DNA of 54,531 nt from a virus, in IMG/VR virus record IMGVR_UViG_3300037042_003862, positions 1 to 54,531 of that record. One strand, written 5' to 3'. The translations under genes and the position numbers were made by a program. Shown in pieces: positions 36,282 to 44,522 of the stretch. The notes beneath the pieces are model-generated. The model saw nothing but the letters and a program-made list of their open reading frames with translations. It was not told the DNA's origin and searched no databases. Each line of letters opens with the position of its first letter. Position 1 is the stretch's first letter.

Positions 36282-39174
36282 AGGCAACGATGTTTGTAGA
36301 GGGGTTTTCAAGTTGGACCAGCTGAGGTGAAGGTGTTTCGTTGGTAGTGTGTCGGACCTCTACGGTATCGCCGCTGGTGACTGCGAACGTCGCTGAAGTA
36401 GCCCCCGCCGCAACAATCGTCACCCAGGCCCCGACGTTGAGCCGAGCTTGGACATTGGAGGTAGAGTAAGCCGCCCCTAGGCGCAGGGTGAATGTGCCCG
36501 TAGCCACCGCGGTGTATGCGTTACTGACGTCATTGGCTCGGAGGTCTCCTCCGAAGTAGAACCTAGCATCATAGCTGCTAGTTGGGACAACATCATGGAT
36601 CAGGTATTGGCGACCCACCAGGTTGGTCTCGGCCTGAATGTCGTGCCGCACCTCGATCTGAACTCTGATCTCTGTGCCCGCGGCCGCTTCGTTCCACAGC
36701 AGTAGTCGGTTGATGAACTCCGGTCCCGTCCCGGTCGCCCAGGACCCGGTATGGACCTCGGTGTTCGCCCCGTCCGGAGCGACGAACACACGCACGCGAT
36801 ACTCTGTGCTGGCGTCCACCGCGGTGTTGTCGGCCAGCAGCTCAGAGACCTCGTTGGTGGTTTCAAAGTCGCGACGGCGCCAACTGACGTTAAAGCCCAG
36901 GCCGTTCAGGCCGGAGCCGTCCGCGTCCGCGTTGATAGCTCCGAAGGCTGTGGAGCTTCCATTATACAGGGAGGCATTGGGAGGGTAAGGCCGCAACGCT
37001 CTCTTGTCCATCAACAAGGCAATCTCCGTGACTGCCCCGGGGAACGTAGCCTGGGTGCTCTGGGCACGGAGTTCGATGCCGACGTTGTTGGTTGTGGGGA
37101 ACGTCGTGTCTGTGAGCCCACCCCCGGCAAACAGTATGTAGACCGGGGCGTTGATCGCATGGTTCGCCTGGGCGCTGTCGAGGGCCCCCCGATAGACGTT
37201 CTGGAGGTTCACGTTGGCGCCGCTGTTCGCCGCCGAGGTTACCAACATGAACTCAGACCCTACAAGGATCAGTTGGACCAGGTCCGTCCCCATGTCCTGA
37301 ATCGTTGTGGTGTCCTCAAACAAGGCCTCCAGACGTGTCTGGGAGTCCGGATCCGGGCTGATGGTGATGGTCGAAGTTGGGATGGCCGTTCCTGCCGAGA
37401 TGGCGCTGGTCAACTTCCCGACCAGCATGAACTGCATCACGTCTCCGGCATCCGAGGGAGCCCCGGAGAGGGCCCCAGAGGAGTTTCTCTGTCCGATGTT
37501 GAAGGCCAGCTCACTACCTTGTCGCCTTGCTGCGGCGAACACCTTGGCCACATACGGGTCCCCCGTGTAGTCCGGGTCCCGGACGATCAACGCCCGAGGA
37601 GCCTCAAAGGCGAGCTGTGCCGCGCTGGGATACGCCACCAAAGCCACCGTAGGCTCATTCCACTGAGTTGCGGAAGGAGCGCCGCCGCTCGCAGCGGCGA
37701 ACCTGAACACGTCCTGAACGCACTGAAGGATCAGCTGGTTGTCGTCTGGCTTCCCGTAGTCGGCCCTCAGCACACGCATGGGTAGTCTGACGAACCCGTA
37801 GCGGGTGTTGCTCCAGGCGACAACATCCCCGACTCTGGTGCTCCAGCTCTGGCGGTTGAGGACGAACTGAGCCCTGGCAAGAGGATAGCTCTGGGTTCTG
37901 ATGTCGCGCCAGGCGATGTAGTTGGCGAGGTCAGACCTCTTGACGCCGGGATACTTCGCCACCGCGGAGACTGCCTGGGGGCTAGTCAGCGAGCCGCCGG
38001 ACATGATCACCGCATTTGCGGTGTCCTGGGCCAAGGCATAGCTCTCCTTGTATTCATCGTCACGCTTAGTGAACTGAACCTGAATCTGGTTGGTGGTATC
38101 CTCCCAAGCCCCCTTGGTGTAGTCCCGAATCTCCTTGATGTTGGACTCATCGATCAGCAAGGCGGTGTTGATGTCGTAGTCGTCACGAACAAGCTTGATC
38201 CGCCACTTACCAGTTCGGTGGTCCAGGAACACCAGGGCCTCCATCTGACGCTGAAGCTCCTCCAGCATCTGATTGGCGTCGATCGTGTTGTCCAGCAGCA
38301 TGGAGAAGCCATTCTGCTCGGTGATCATCTGGTCCGCCGCATCCAGAAAGGAGGACCCAGGACCAACGTCAACCTCCGAGGCCGCGAACCCAAACCCCCA
38401 CTCAGTGTTGGTCAGCAACTCGTAAACAACATTGACCGGGTTCGCATCATCAGACCCCACCTTGTTCTCGCCGGCACTCTGGCCGCTAAACAGGTTAGGG
38501 TATCTCTCCAGCTCAAACGCCCAGGGGGCGATCGTCGTGCCGTTGCCGAAGTATGCGCCCCGGTCTCCCGCTGCCGGCCCTGCGTTGGTCAGCTCTCGGG
38601 TCACGACGTAGCAGGTTCCGGAGTATCGCGGCGCGGTGGGCGTGGCCGCCGTGCCAATCCTCTGCCGTGCCGTTGTGTCTAGGTAGGGGCTGACCGTCTG
38701 TGAGGTAGACCCGACGTAGAAGTCAACGCTGGTTTGGATACCTCCGTTGCCGTAGTCGTCACCTCCAAAGAGGTCGGGAACATCGAGATGTAGAGAGCCC
38801 TCGACCGACTGCGTGCCGGACCACACCGCATCTTCGCCCACCCAGATCCGGCGGAGGATGACCCCGGGACCGCGACACAGGGCCATCTGGACACCGATGT
38901 AGTAGCGGAACCCCTTGATGATACGGGTGCTGGACCAGAGGCCCGTCTTGACCTTCTCGCGGATGGCGTCAACTTGGAGGTCGCCATACCAGACTACGTT
39001 CGGCCCAGCTGCCTTGACCCGGCCCCAGATCAGTGGGACGGGCCTACCTTCGGTGGCGGTAGGGAAGTTGAAGTCACCGAGGCCTGCCGGCCTCGCATTC
39101 TCAAACTTGGGCTTGGGCCGCAGAAGCTCCGTGAGGACTACCGAGACCACCAGGAAGATCAGGGTCTCAATCAT
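36262..39174 (-). CDS. tail tip / central fibre protein (J-like)
   Basis: This 970-aa protein begins with a hydrophobic stretch (LIFLVVSVVLTELLRP) and RPVPLIWGRVKAAGPNVVWY, features of the phage J-type tail tip family. The hub-like domains follow to about residue 520. The C terminus carries fibronectin-III-like segments (NVSWRRRDFETTNEVSEL) and a short beta domain, the likely receptor-facing part. It follows the BR0599 and minor-tail genes in the usual order. Adsorption specificity probably lies in the C-terminal 300 residues. Confidence 0.85.
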   Translation of the reverse strand: MIETLIFLVVSVVLTELLRPKPKFENARPAGLGDFNFPTATEGRPVPLIWGRVKAAGPNVVWYGDLQVDAIREKVKTGLWSSTRIIKGFRYYIGVQMALCRGPGVILRRIWVGEDAVWSGTQSVEGSLHLDVPDLFGGDDYGNGGIQTSVDFYVGSTSQTVSPYLDTTARQRIGTAATPTAPRYSGTCYVVTRELTNAGPAAGDRGAYFGNGTTIAPWAFELERYPNLFSGQSAGENKVGSDDANPVNVVYELLTNTEWGFGFAASEVDVGPGSSFLDAADQMITEQNGFSMLLDNTIDANQMLEELQRQMEALVFLDHRTGKWRIKLVRDDYDINTALLIDESNIKEIRDYTKGAWEDTTNQIQVQFTKRDDEYKESYALAQDTANAVIMSGGSLTSPQAVSAVAKYPGVKRSDLANYIAWRDIRTQSYPLARAQFVLNRQSWSTRVGDVVAWSNTRYGFVRLPMRVLRADYGKPDDNQLILQCVQDVFRFAAASGGAPSATQWNEPTVALVAYPSAAQLAFEAPRALIVRDPDYTGDPYVAKVFAAARRQGSELAFNIGQRNSSGALSGAPSDAGDVMQFMLVGKLTSAISAGTAIPTSTITISPDPDSQTRLEALFEDTTTIQDMGTDLVQLILVGSEFMLVTSAANSGANVNLQNVYRGALDSAQANHAINAPVYILFAGGGLTDTTFPTTNNVGIELRAQSTQATFPGAVTEIALLMDKRALRPYPPNASLYNGSSTAFGAINADADGSGLNGLGFNVSWRRRDFETTNEVSELLADNTAVDASTEYRVRVFVAPDGANTEVHTGSWATGTGPEFINRLLLWNEAAAGTEIRVQIEVRHDIQAETNLVGRQYLIHDVVPTSSYDARFYFGGDLRANDVSNAYTAVATGTFTLRLGAAYSTSNVQARLNVGAWVTIVAAGATSATFAVTSGDTVEVRHTTNETPSPQLVQLENPSTNIVAYGVLSD

Positions 39175-39995
39175 CGGTCCAATCCCGTCTGGAACACGTT
39201 GCGGTTGGGCACAAAGGCAAAGCCGCCGAAGTTGGCCACGTTGTCAAACACCAGGGCGCAGTCTCCGTCCACGGCGTGGTTGCATCCGGCGAACACCTGA
39301 ACGTTGCCGCCGAGGACCGTGCCGCTGAAAGGGAGGAGGAGGGTCAGGTCATCCCCCGACTGAGCGATGACCATTCGGTAGTCCATCGCAGAGGAGGGGC
39401 GGCAATACCCGCCTGTGAAGTCCAAGCCCGAGGCTCCGGCTCCAGCGACGGTGATCACGCTTCCTGTCACAGCCGTCACTTCCCCCGTGTGGGAGAACGG
39501 GGTGGGGTCGACACCGCAGCTGGAGTCATACACGAAGTGGTTGCACAGCCCCATGAAGGTGAACCTCGGGACCGATCGGTTGAGAGCCGATTCGATCGAC
39601 CGGGCCGCGATCTGGGCGGTGTAGCCGTCCTCGGGGAACTGAACTGACTGGATGATGCCCTTGAACAGAAGCACCGGGGTGTTAAACGCTGGGGACTCGT
39701 CGCGCTGGTATCGGTAGATGGACAACGTGGCCCTCTGCCCAGGGACAACGTCTGTGTACAGCGCCGCAACTGCGTTGTCTGAAGGGACCGTCACGACCAA
39801 GTTGCGGTTCCTCGCGTCGGCTCCCTGCTCAACCCTGTTGCGGGAGATGGACTCAGGGAGGAAGGTGAGGCCGTCAACAACCAACTCATCGGCCGTGCTC
39901 GTGTAATAGTAGCTGTCTGTCCCAATCGTGAACTGATACAACTCGATGGGGCGCGAACTCTCCCTGCTGATCTCGTAGTCGTTGAAGCTAGTCAT
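39171..39995 (-). CDS. tail assembly protein, DUF2163/BR0599 (lambda L-like)
   Basis: This 274-aa protein has the diagnostic C-terminal half: CNHFVYDSSCGVDPTPFSH, a beta segment, and GCNHAVDGDCALVFDNVANF then GGFAFVPNRNVF. Four cysteines in two pairs match the arrangement in lambda gpL, which binds an iron-sulfur cluster. The N-terminal half resembles DUF2163. It overlaps the J-like gene by four bases. Acts in tail-tip assembly. Confidence 0.9.
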   Translation of the reverse strand: MTSFNDYEISRESSRPIELYQFTIGTDSYYYTSTADELVVDGLTFLPESISRNRVEQGADARNRNLVVTVPSDNAVAALYTDVVPGQRATLSIYRYQRDESPAFNTPVLLFKGIIQSVQFPEDGYTAQIAARSIESALNRSVPRFTFMGLCNHFVYDSSCGVDPTPFSHTGEVTAVTGSVITVAGAGASGLDFTGGYCRPSSAMDYRMVIAQSGDDLTLLLPFSGTVLGGNVQVFAGCNHAVDGDCALVFDNVANFGGFAFVPNRNVFQTGLDR

Positions 39996-39997
39996 GG

Positions 39998-41842
39998 TCA
40001 GTTATCATCGAACACGCGGAGAACTGGGACGTTGACTCGGGCAAGCCCGATCCGGTCGTGCTGAATCTTGATCTCGTCCGCATCAAAGCGGCACAGCTCA
40101 TAATACATCACCCGACTAACTTCCGCAACCGTCCTGTTTGCCGGCCAGGTCGTGTTTAGAGTCAGCCGCTCGACCGTGGAGCTGATGGTGGCCGAGGAGA
40201 GGACCGACCTTACCAGGCTGGTTCCGTCCGTGAAGGTGATTCGGAACAGGTCCGACGGGGCCCTATCCTGAATGAAGCGGACATACTCATGAGCCTCAAC
40301 ATCCATGGTGGTGGCGCCGGAGACCAAGTTGGCTACCACGGTCAGGTCCTCGCCGAACGTCGGGATGTAGAAGGCCTTCTGTCGGCCGCGGATGGCACTG
40401 AGAAGGTTCCTGAACTGGAGCATCTCCTCCCGATCGCGCAGCACAAAACCCTTTTCGGACCCTCGCTTGCTTCGGTCCCAGGAGCTTTGCTGAGTCACCT
40501 TTCCGGTGCCGTTGTCGATCCGATAGATGCGCCTCGGGTATTCCGTCCGCATCGCCGACCCCTCCACGATGTTCGGATCATCGAACAGAACGCGGGTGTT
40601 GTAGATGCTCCAGAACCCCGGAGTGGTAGACCCGGCCAGTGCCCCGGTGTCATTGTCAGTGACCTCAAACGTGATGTTGAACGACTCTAGGTTGTTCAAG
40701 AACCTCGCCCCCGAGGCCGCTCGGATGATGAGGGCGGTCCGCAGAGGCATGATCGCAGTCCCGGCCGGATATCCGTTCACGCTCGCATCCGCGGCGGTGA
40801 TCAACGTGTCCGTGATCGCCTGAATCTCAATCACGTCATACGTGTAGTTGTTGCTGATGATGACCGCTAGGCCGCCAACTCTGAAGTCGCAATCCGCCGC
40901 CCCCGACACCGCATAGGCTGTTGCGCCAACGGAGACTGCCGCAGTGGTGAAGATTCTTTCGTGCCAGAGCGGGAACCCAAACGCATTGTCAGTCCAGTCG
41001 AGCAGCAAGGCATGCATCCGCTGACGCTCGTTCGCGTCGAGCAGATAGGTGACCTCAAAGATCTGGCGGGGATTCTTGCGAAGAGCTATGCGCTGCTCCT
41101 CCCCGTTGATCGACTCGATGATGTCCGTGAGGAAAGCCAGTGTCTCAACGGCTGGCGCCTCATACACCATGGGCATGAGGACGATTCGCGAGCCCGAGAT
41201 GAGCAGCTCCAAGTCCTCTGCCGGCAAGGCGAACCCAAACACGATGTTCGTGTCGAACTGGGGCAGCCCTTCCTGGAGAGCCTGGATGCGAGTCTTGTCC
41301 AGCCCTCCGTTTGCTAGTGTCCCCAAGCCCACCCCGCCGTCGTTCCCGGTGGAGGTGGAGCGCAAGAACGAGGAGAGCCTCCCCAACGCTTGCGGTGCGA
41401 CCGCATCGGGGAGGTCAACACCTGGGAGGGCGTTATTGGTGATCGCCGTCAGCGTGACTTCTTGATTCCGGAATGCGCTGTAGATCTCATACACATCCTC
41501 GACGAGGGTGATAATGTTGCCGAACGCAATCGGAGCCTTGGGCGTGAGGTGGACCTTCTCAAACCAGTCCTGGTTGAACCCTCCGCCCACGTCGAGGTCC
41601 GGCGACCCGAGCCAAGAGGTGTTGGTGTCTGTGCCTGCGGTTCCCTGCTCGGCCGAGGTCCTCAAACCGCCCGCCGAGTCCAGGGTGGGGTCAAGGTCCT
41701 GTGCGGTAGGGGCCCCTCCTGGGGCCGTTCCCGACTCCCACTGACTGAACGGAACGCCGAGGCCCGAGGAGGTGCCGCTGAAGTAGGCCCCGACAGTGAA
41801 GTCAAACAGGCCCCCTGTTCCGGTTCTCGCGGTTCCAGACAT
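39998..41842 (-). CDS. minor tail protein (614 aa)
   Basis: This 614-aa protein has a low-complexity Gly/Thr-rich N terminus (about 80 residues), and the rest consists of two beta-rich repeats: each has an R-QIFEVTYLL-like or RRIYRIDNGTGKV region followed by an FWSIY or FYIPTF segment. It is conserved in position between a virion protein and the L-like gene, as in other siphoviruses where it helps form the distal tail. Exact homologue (M-like, DUF2460-like) not certain. Confidence 0.75.
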   Translation of the reverse strand: MSGTARTGTGGLFDFTVGAYFSGTSSGLGVPFSQWESGTAPGGAPTAQDLDPTLDSAGGLRTSAEQGTAGTDTNTSWLGSPDLDVGGGFNQDWFEKVHLTPKAPIAFGNIITLVEDVYEIYSAFRNQEVTLTAITNNALPGVDLPDAVAPQALGRLSSFLRSTSTGNDGGVGLGTLANGGLDKTRIQALQEGLPQFDTNIVFGFALPAEDLELLISGSRIVLMPMVYEAPAVETLAFLTDIIESINGEEQRIALRKNPRQIFEVTYLLDANERQRMHALLLDWTDNAFGFPLWHERIFTTAAVSVGATAYAVSGAADCDFRVGGLAVIISNNYTYDVIEIQAITDTLITAADASVNGYPAGTAIMPLRTALIIRAASGARFLNNLESFNITFEVTDNDTGALAGSTTPGFWSIYNTRVLFDDPNIVEGSAMRTEYPRRIYRIDNGTGKVTQQSSWDRSKRGSEKGFVLRDREEMLQFRNLLSAIRGRQKAFYIPTFGEDLTVVANLVSGATTMDVEAHEYVRFIQDRAPSDLFRITFTDGTSLVRSVLSSATISSTVERLTLNTTWPANRTVAEVSRVMYYELCRFDADEIKIQHDRIGLARVNVPVLRVFDDN

Positions 41843-41847
41843 GGCTG

Positions 41848-42870
41848 TTAGGTGGTGACCTTCTTGTAGGCAATCCCCTGATACCCGCTGTAGCCAACGG
41901 GGGAGTTGCCGTCAACCAAGGCCTTCCGAGCCGAGGGGAACATCACCCAGACATCGCTGCCAACGGTGATCTCCTCCGCCGCCGCGAAGTCCCGAATGTT
42001 GACCATGCGGACATCCTTCATCTGCCCCATGGGCCCATAGATCTGATCCGGGGACCGCCGCCAGTAGTAGGAGACGATGGGGGACATGGGACACAGACCC
42101 CGAGCGTTGCTGCCTCGGAACATCCCAAAGGCCTTGGCAAACGGTCCGCCGCGGTATCCTCCCATCCAGTGCCCACGGGCGTTGCCTGCGCGGTCCGTCC
42201 CCAAGCTGCCGGAGGCTTGGTCACCCATCGACACTAGCCAGATCTCAGAACCGCCCTGACCAGGAAGAGATGCTGCGTGAACGGTCGCCGCGTAGAGCTG
42301 GGCGTTGGAAAGGGTAGTGGACCCGCTGGTCGCTAGGATCCCGTCCAGGAGCTTGGTGCAATCGTTGTACACCATGGTGTTGGCGTTAACCGCGCTCTGG
42401 CGGAACCCATACACATACTCCCCTCCCGACCAGTCATGGAACTTGTCGAGCTGACCCGCCCCAAAGTGGACATAGTCATCCGAATCAACCTGGACCACTA
42501 CGTGGAAGTATTGGTCATCCTCAAAGCACCAATACTGGGTCGGCGTGTTGGTGATCGGAACGTGACGCCCGGTAGCGAGAGTCGCGTTGGTGCTCGTGTT
42601 GATGCCGTTACCGCTATCCGCCGTCTGGGCGCTAGCGTGAACTGCGTTGTTGTAGGCTGCTCCAAACCACTGATACAGCCCAACGTTCGACGGCGTGGCG
42701 CCGTCCCAGTGAGCAGCAAAGCAGATGTCATAGCCTGCCGCATTCTTGCGGGCCGCAAACGAGTTAGCTGCGGGCGTTGGAATCGTCCAGCCTGGGGTGC
42801 TGACGAGGAAGGTTCCGAGCTTGGTGAACAAGTCGGAGATGCTGGAACACGCTTCGTTGATGTAGCTCAC
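41848..42870 (-). CDS. virion structural protein (340 aa)
   Basis: This 340-aa protein has few charged residues and is rich in Gly, Ala, Ser, Tyr and Trp, as is typical of tail or fibre parts. It contains ICFAAHWDGATPSNVGLYQW and YFHVVVQVDSDDYVHFGAG. The C terminus SGYQGIAYKKV is typical of phage virion proteins of this class. It shares strands such as YWCFEDDQYFHVVVQ with the neighbouring 551-aa protein's FWVYNTDS region, suggesting common ancestry. It overlaps that gene by four bases. Confidence 0.7.
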   Translation of the reverse strand: MSYINEACSSISDLFTKLGTFLVSTPGWTIPTPAANSFAARKNAAGYDICFAAHWDGATPSNVGLYQWFGAAYNNAVHASAQTADSGNGINTSTNATLATGRHVPITNTPTQYWCFEDDQYFHVVVQVDSDDYVHFGAGQLDKFHDWSGGEYVYGFRQSAVNANTMVYNDCTKLLDGILATSGSTTLSNAQLYAATVHAASLPGQGGSEIWLVSMGDQASGSLGTDRAGNARGHWMGGYRGGPFAKAFGMFRGSNARGLCPMSPIVSYYWRRSPDQIYGPMGQMKDVRMVNIRDFAAAEEITVGSDVWVMFPSARKALVDGNSPVGYSGYQGIAYKKVTT

Positions 42871-44522
42871 ACCGTCTCCTTGACGCAGACATAGTGGTAG
42901 TTTTCAGTCTGGACGTGGGTATGGAACACCCGGTAGCGGTCACTACCAATCGTGATGTAGTCCTCGGAGAAGAGGGCAATGGTTGCGGCGCTGCTGTCCG
43001 TGTTGTAGACCCAGAACCAGTTGGCGAGATTTCCAACCACCTTGTCGTTGGTGTTCGTGTCGCCTCCGATCGGGCTGCCGCCGCTGGCCCTGTGGAGAAC
43101 CGTTAGCGGAATGGGGTAGTGGAGATGGGTTGAGGATCCTGGGATGGGGACGATGCGGCGGGAGGAGACTGCCCGTGCGGTGCTGCCTACCCCAGTCCAA
43201 AACACCACCGGGCCATCATCAACAATATCGTCGGAGCGGTAGTTTACGCCCTTGTCGGGAACCTGGGCCATCGGGAAGATACAGCTGCCGCGGGCCGTGT
43301 TTGCCGAGCTGGTCGAGGTATTCGCCAGCATCACCCAGTCTGAGGTCTCCGTGAGATAGAACCAGAGGCCGGTGTTGGTGTTGTCGTCGCGGAAGGCCTC
43401 CGAAAGGCCGGTGATGTCGCCGCTCGACAAGCTGGGGTTGATGTTATACTCCCGAGCCGCGGCCCCTACAAACATGGGGTAAGGGTCCTCCGTCTCCGTG
43501 GCGAAGCTGTCCAGGAAGCCGGCATACCAGTGATGGTATTGGTTGTTGTCGCTTGTAGCTCCGGCGGAGTTAGTGTCCAGGACACCGCTGATGCGCATGT
43601 CGTCAACACTGATCCAGAAGTCCATGTCCTGAAGATCATTCTCGTCGCAGAGGAGATAGGGGAGCCCGGTGCTGTGGGTTCCCGGGTCTCCCAGAATCCC
43701 CGGCTGCGCCGACATCGCGGTGCCGGCGTTGTGGGCGATCATCCCGTGGAGGGAGAGGGCGTATCGAGTGTTGAGCCCCGAGGTCGCCGTGATCGAACAG
43801 AAGCCGATGTATGGCTTGTTCGTCCTTCCCGAGGCATCGCCCTTCAGCACCACGTGCTTCTCGTCGGTGAGGGCGTTGAACGTCAAGTTGTTGACGTTAC
43901 GCTCCGCGGTCCAACCACTCTCGGCCAGGGTGATGTCCACCGTTCCCCCTGTGCCCACCCCCGTCACCGCAGTCGTTGCGAGGGCGGTGGAGCCGATCAA
44001 GCCGGTCATCGTTGCTGTGATCGTTGCTCCGGATCCGGACCCTGCTGTGGGACCGATCTTGGTCGTGGTGTCTGCGGCCCCCGGGGCGCTGGTGTAGGCC
44101 CCACCAGTTTCAAACACGGTGACCGTGGCCACAGTAGAGGTGGCTGGAACCAGAGTGGCCACCTGGACTTTCCCTTTCTCCCGAGCCGTCCCGCCCGCTA
44201 GCTGAAGGATGTCCCCTACAGCATAGCCGGTTCCGGCAGCCACGGCCACCGCGCTGGCAATGCGGTTGGAAAACGCACCGCTGGCCACGATGCGCAGCGC
44301 GGTGATCGCACCAGCAACCGCAGTAACCTCAAACCGAGCATCGAGGTAGGCTCCGGCGTGGGTTAGGGCGATAATGTCACCGGTCACGTATCCCGAGCCC
44401 GCCGCATTGAAAGCAACTGTTGCGACATGCTTCGATGTGGCCATGGCCACGATCTTGACGAGCAGGTCGCGATAGCCGGTTGCGCGATCCGTCCCAGCAC
44501 CAGTTTCGTATTGCCACGCCAT
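42867..44522 (-). CDS. virion structural protein with GSGY repeats (551 aa)
   Basis: This 551-aa protein has an N-terminal region of tandem beta repeats: AGSGYVTGDIIALTHAG, then AGTGYAVGDILQLAGG and GGAYTSAPGAADTTTKIG. The (G)xGY-x-x-GD-(I/V) motif is known from phage tail and fibre proteins. The C-terminal 300 residues hold a globular domain with PYPMFVGAAAREYN and a His/Trp-rich end. Its ATG overlaps the tape-measure stop, so it is probably a distal tail protein. Confidence 0.75.
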   Translation of the reverse strand: MAWQYETGAGTDRATGYRDLLVKIVAMATSKHVATVAFNAAGSGYVTGDIIALTHAGAYLDARFEVTAVAGAITALRIVASGAFSNRIASAVAVAAGTGYAVGDILQLAGGTAREKGKVQVATLVPATSTVATVTVFETGGAYTSAPGAADTTTKIGPTAGSGSGATITATMTGLIGSTALATTAVTGVGTGGTVDITLAESGWTAERNVNNLTFNALTDEKHVVLKGDASGRTNKPYIGFCSITATSGLNTRYALSLHGMIAHNAGTAMSAQPGILGDPGTHSTGLPYLLCDENDLQDMDFWISVDDMRISGVLDTNSAGATSDNNQYHHWYAGFLDSFATETEDPYPMFVGAAAREYNINPSLSSGDITGLSEAFRDDNTNTGLWFYLTETSDWVMLANTSTSSANTARGSCIFPMAQVPDKGVNYRSDDIVDDGPVVFWTGVGSTARAVSSRRIVPIPGSSTHLHYPIPLTVLHRASGGSPIGGDTNTNDKVVGNLANWFWVYNTDSSAATIALFSEDYITIGSDRYRVFHTHVQTENYHYVCVKETV

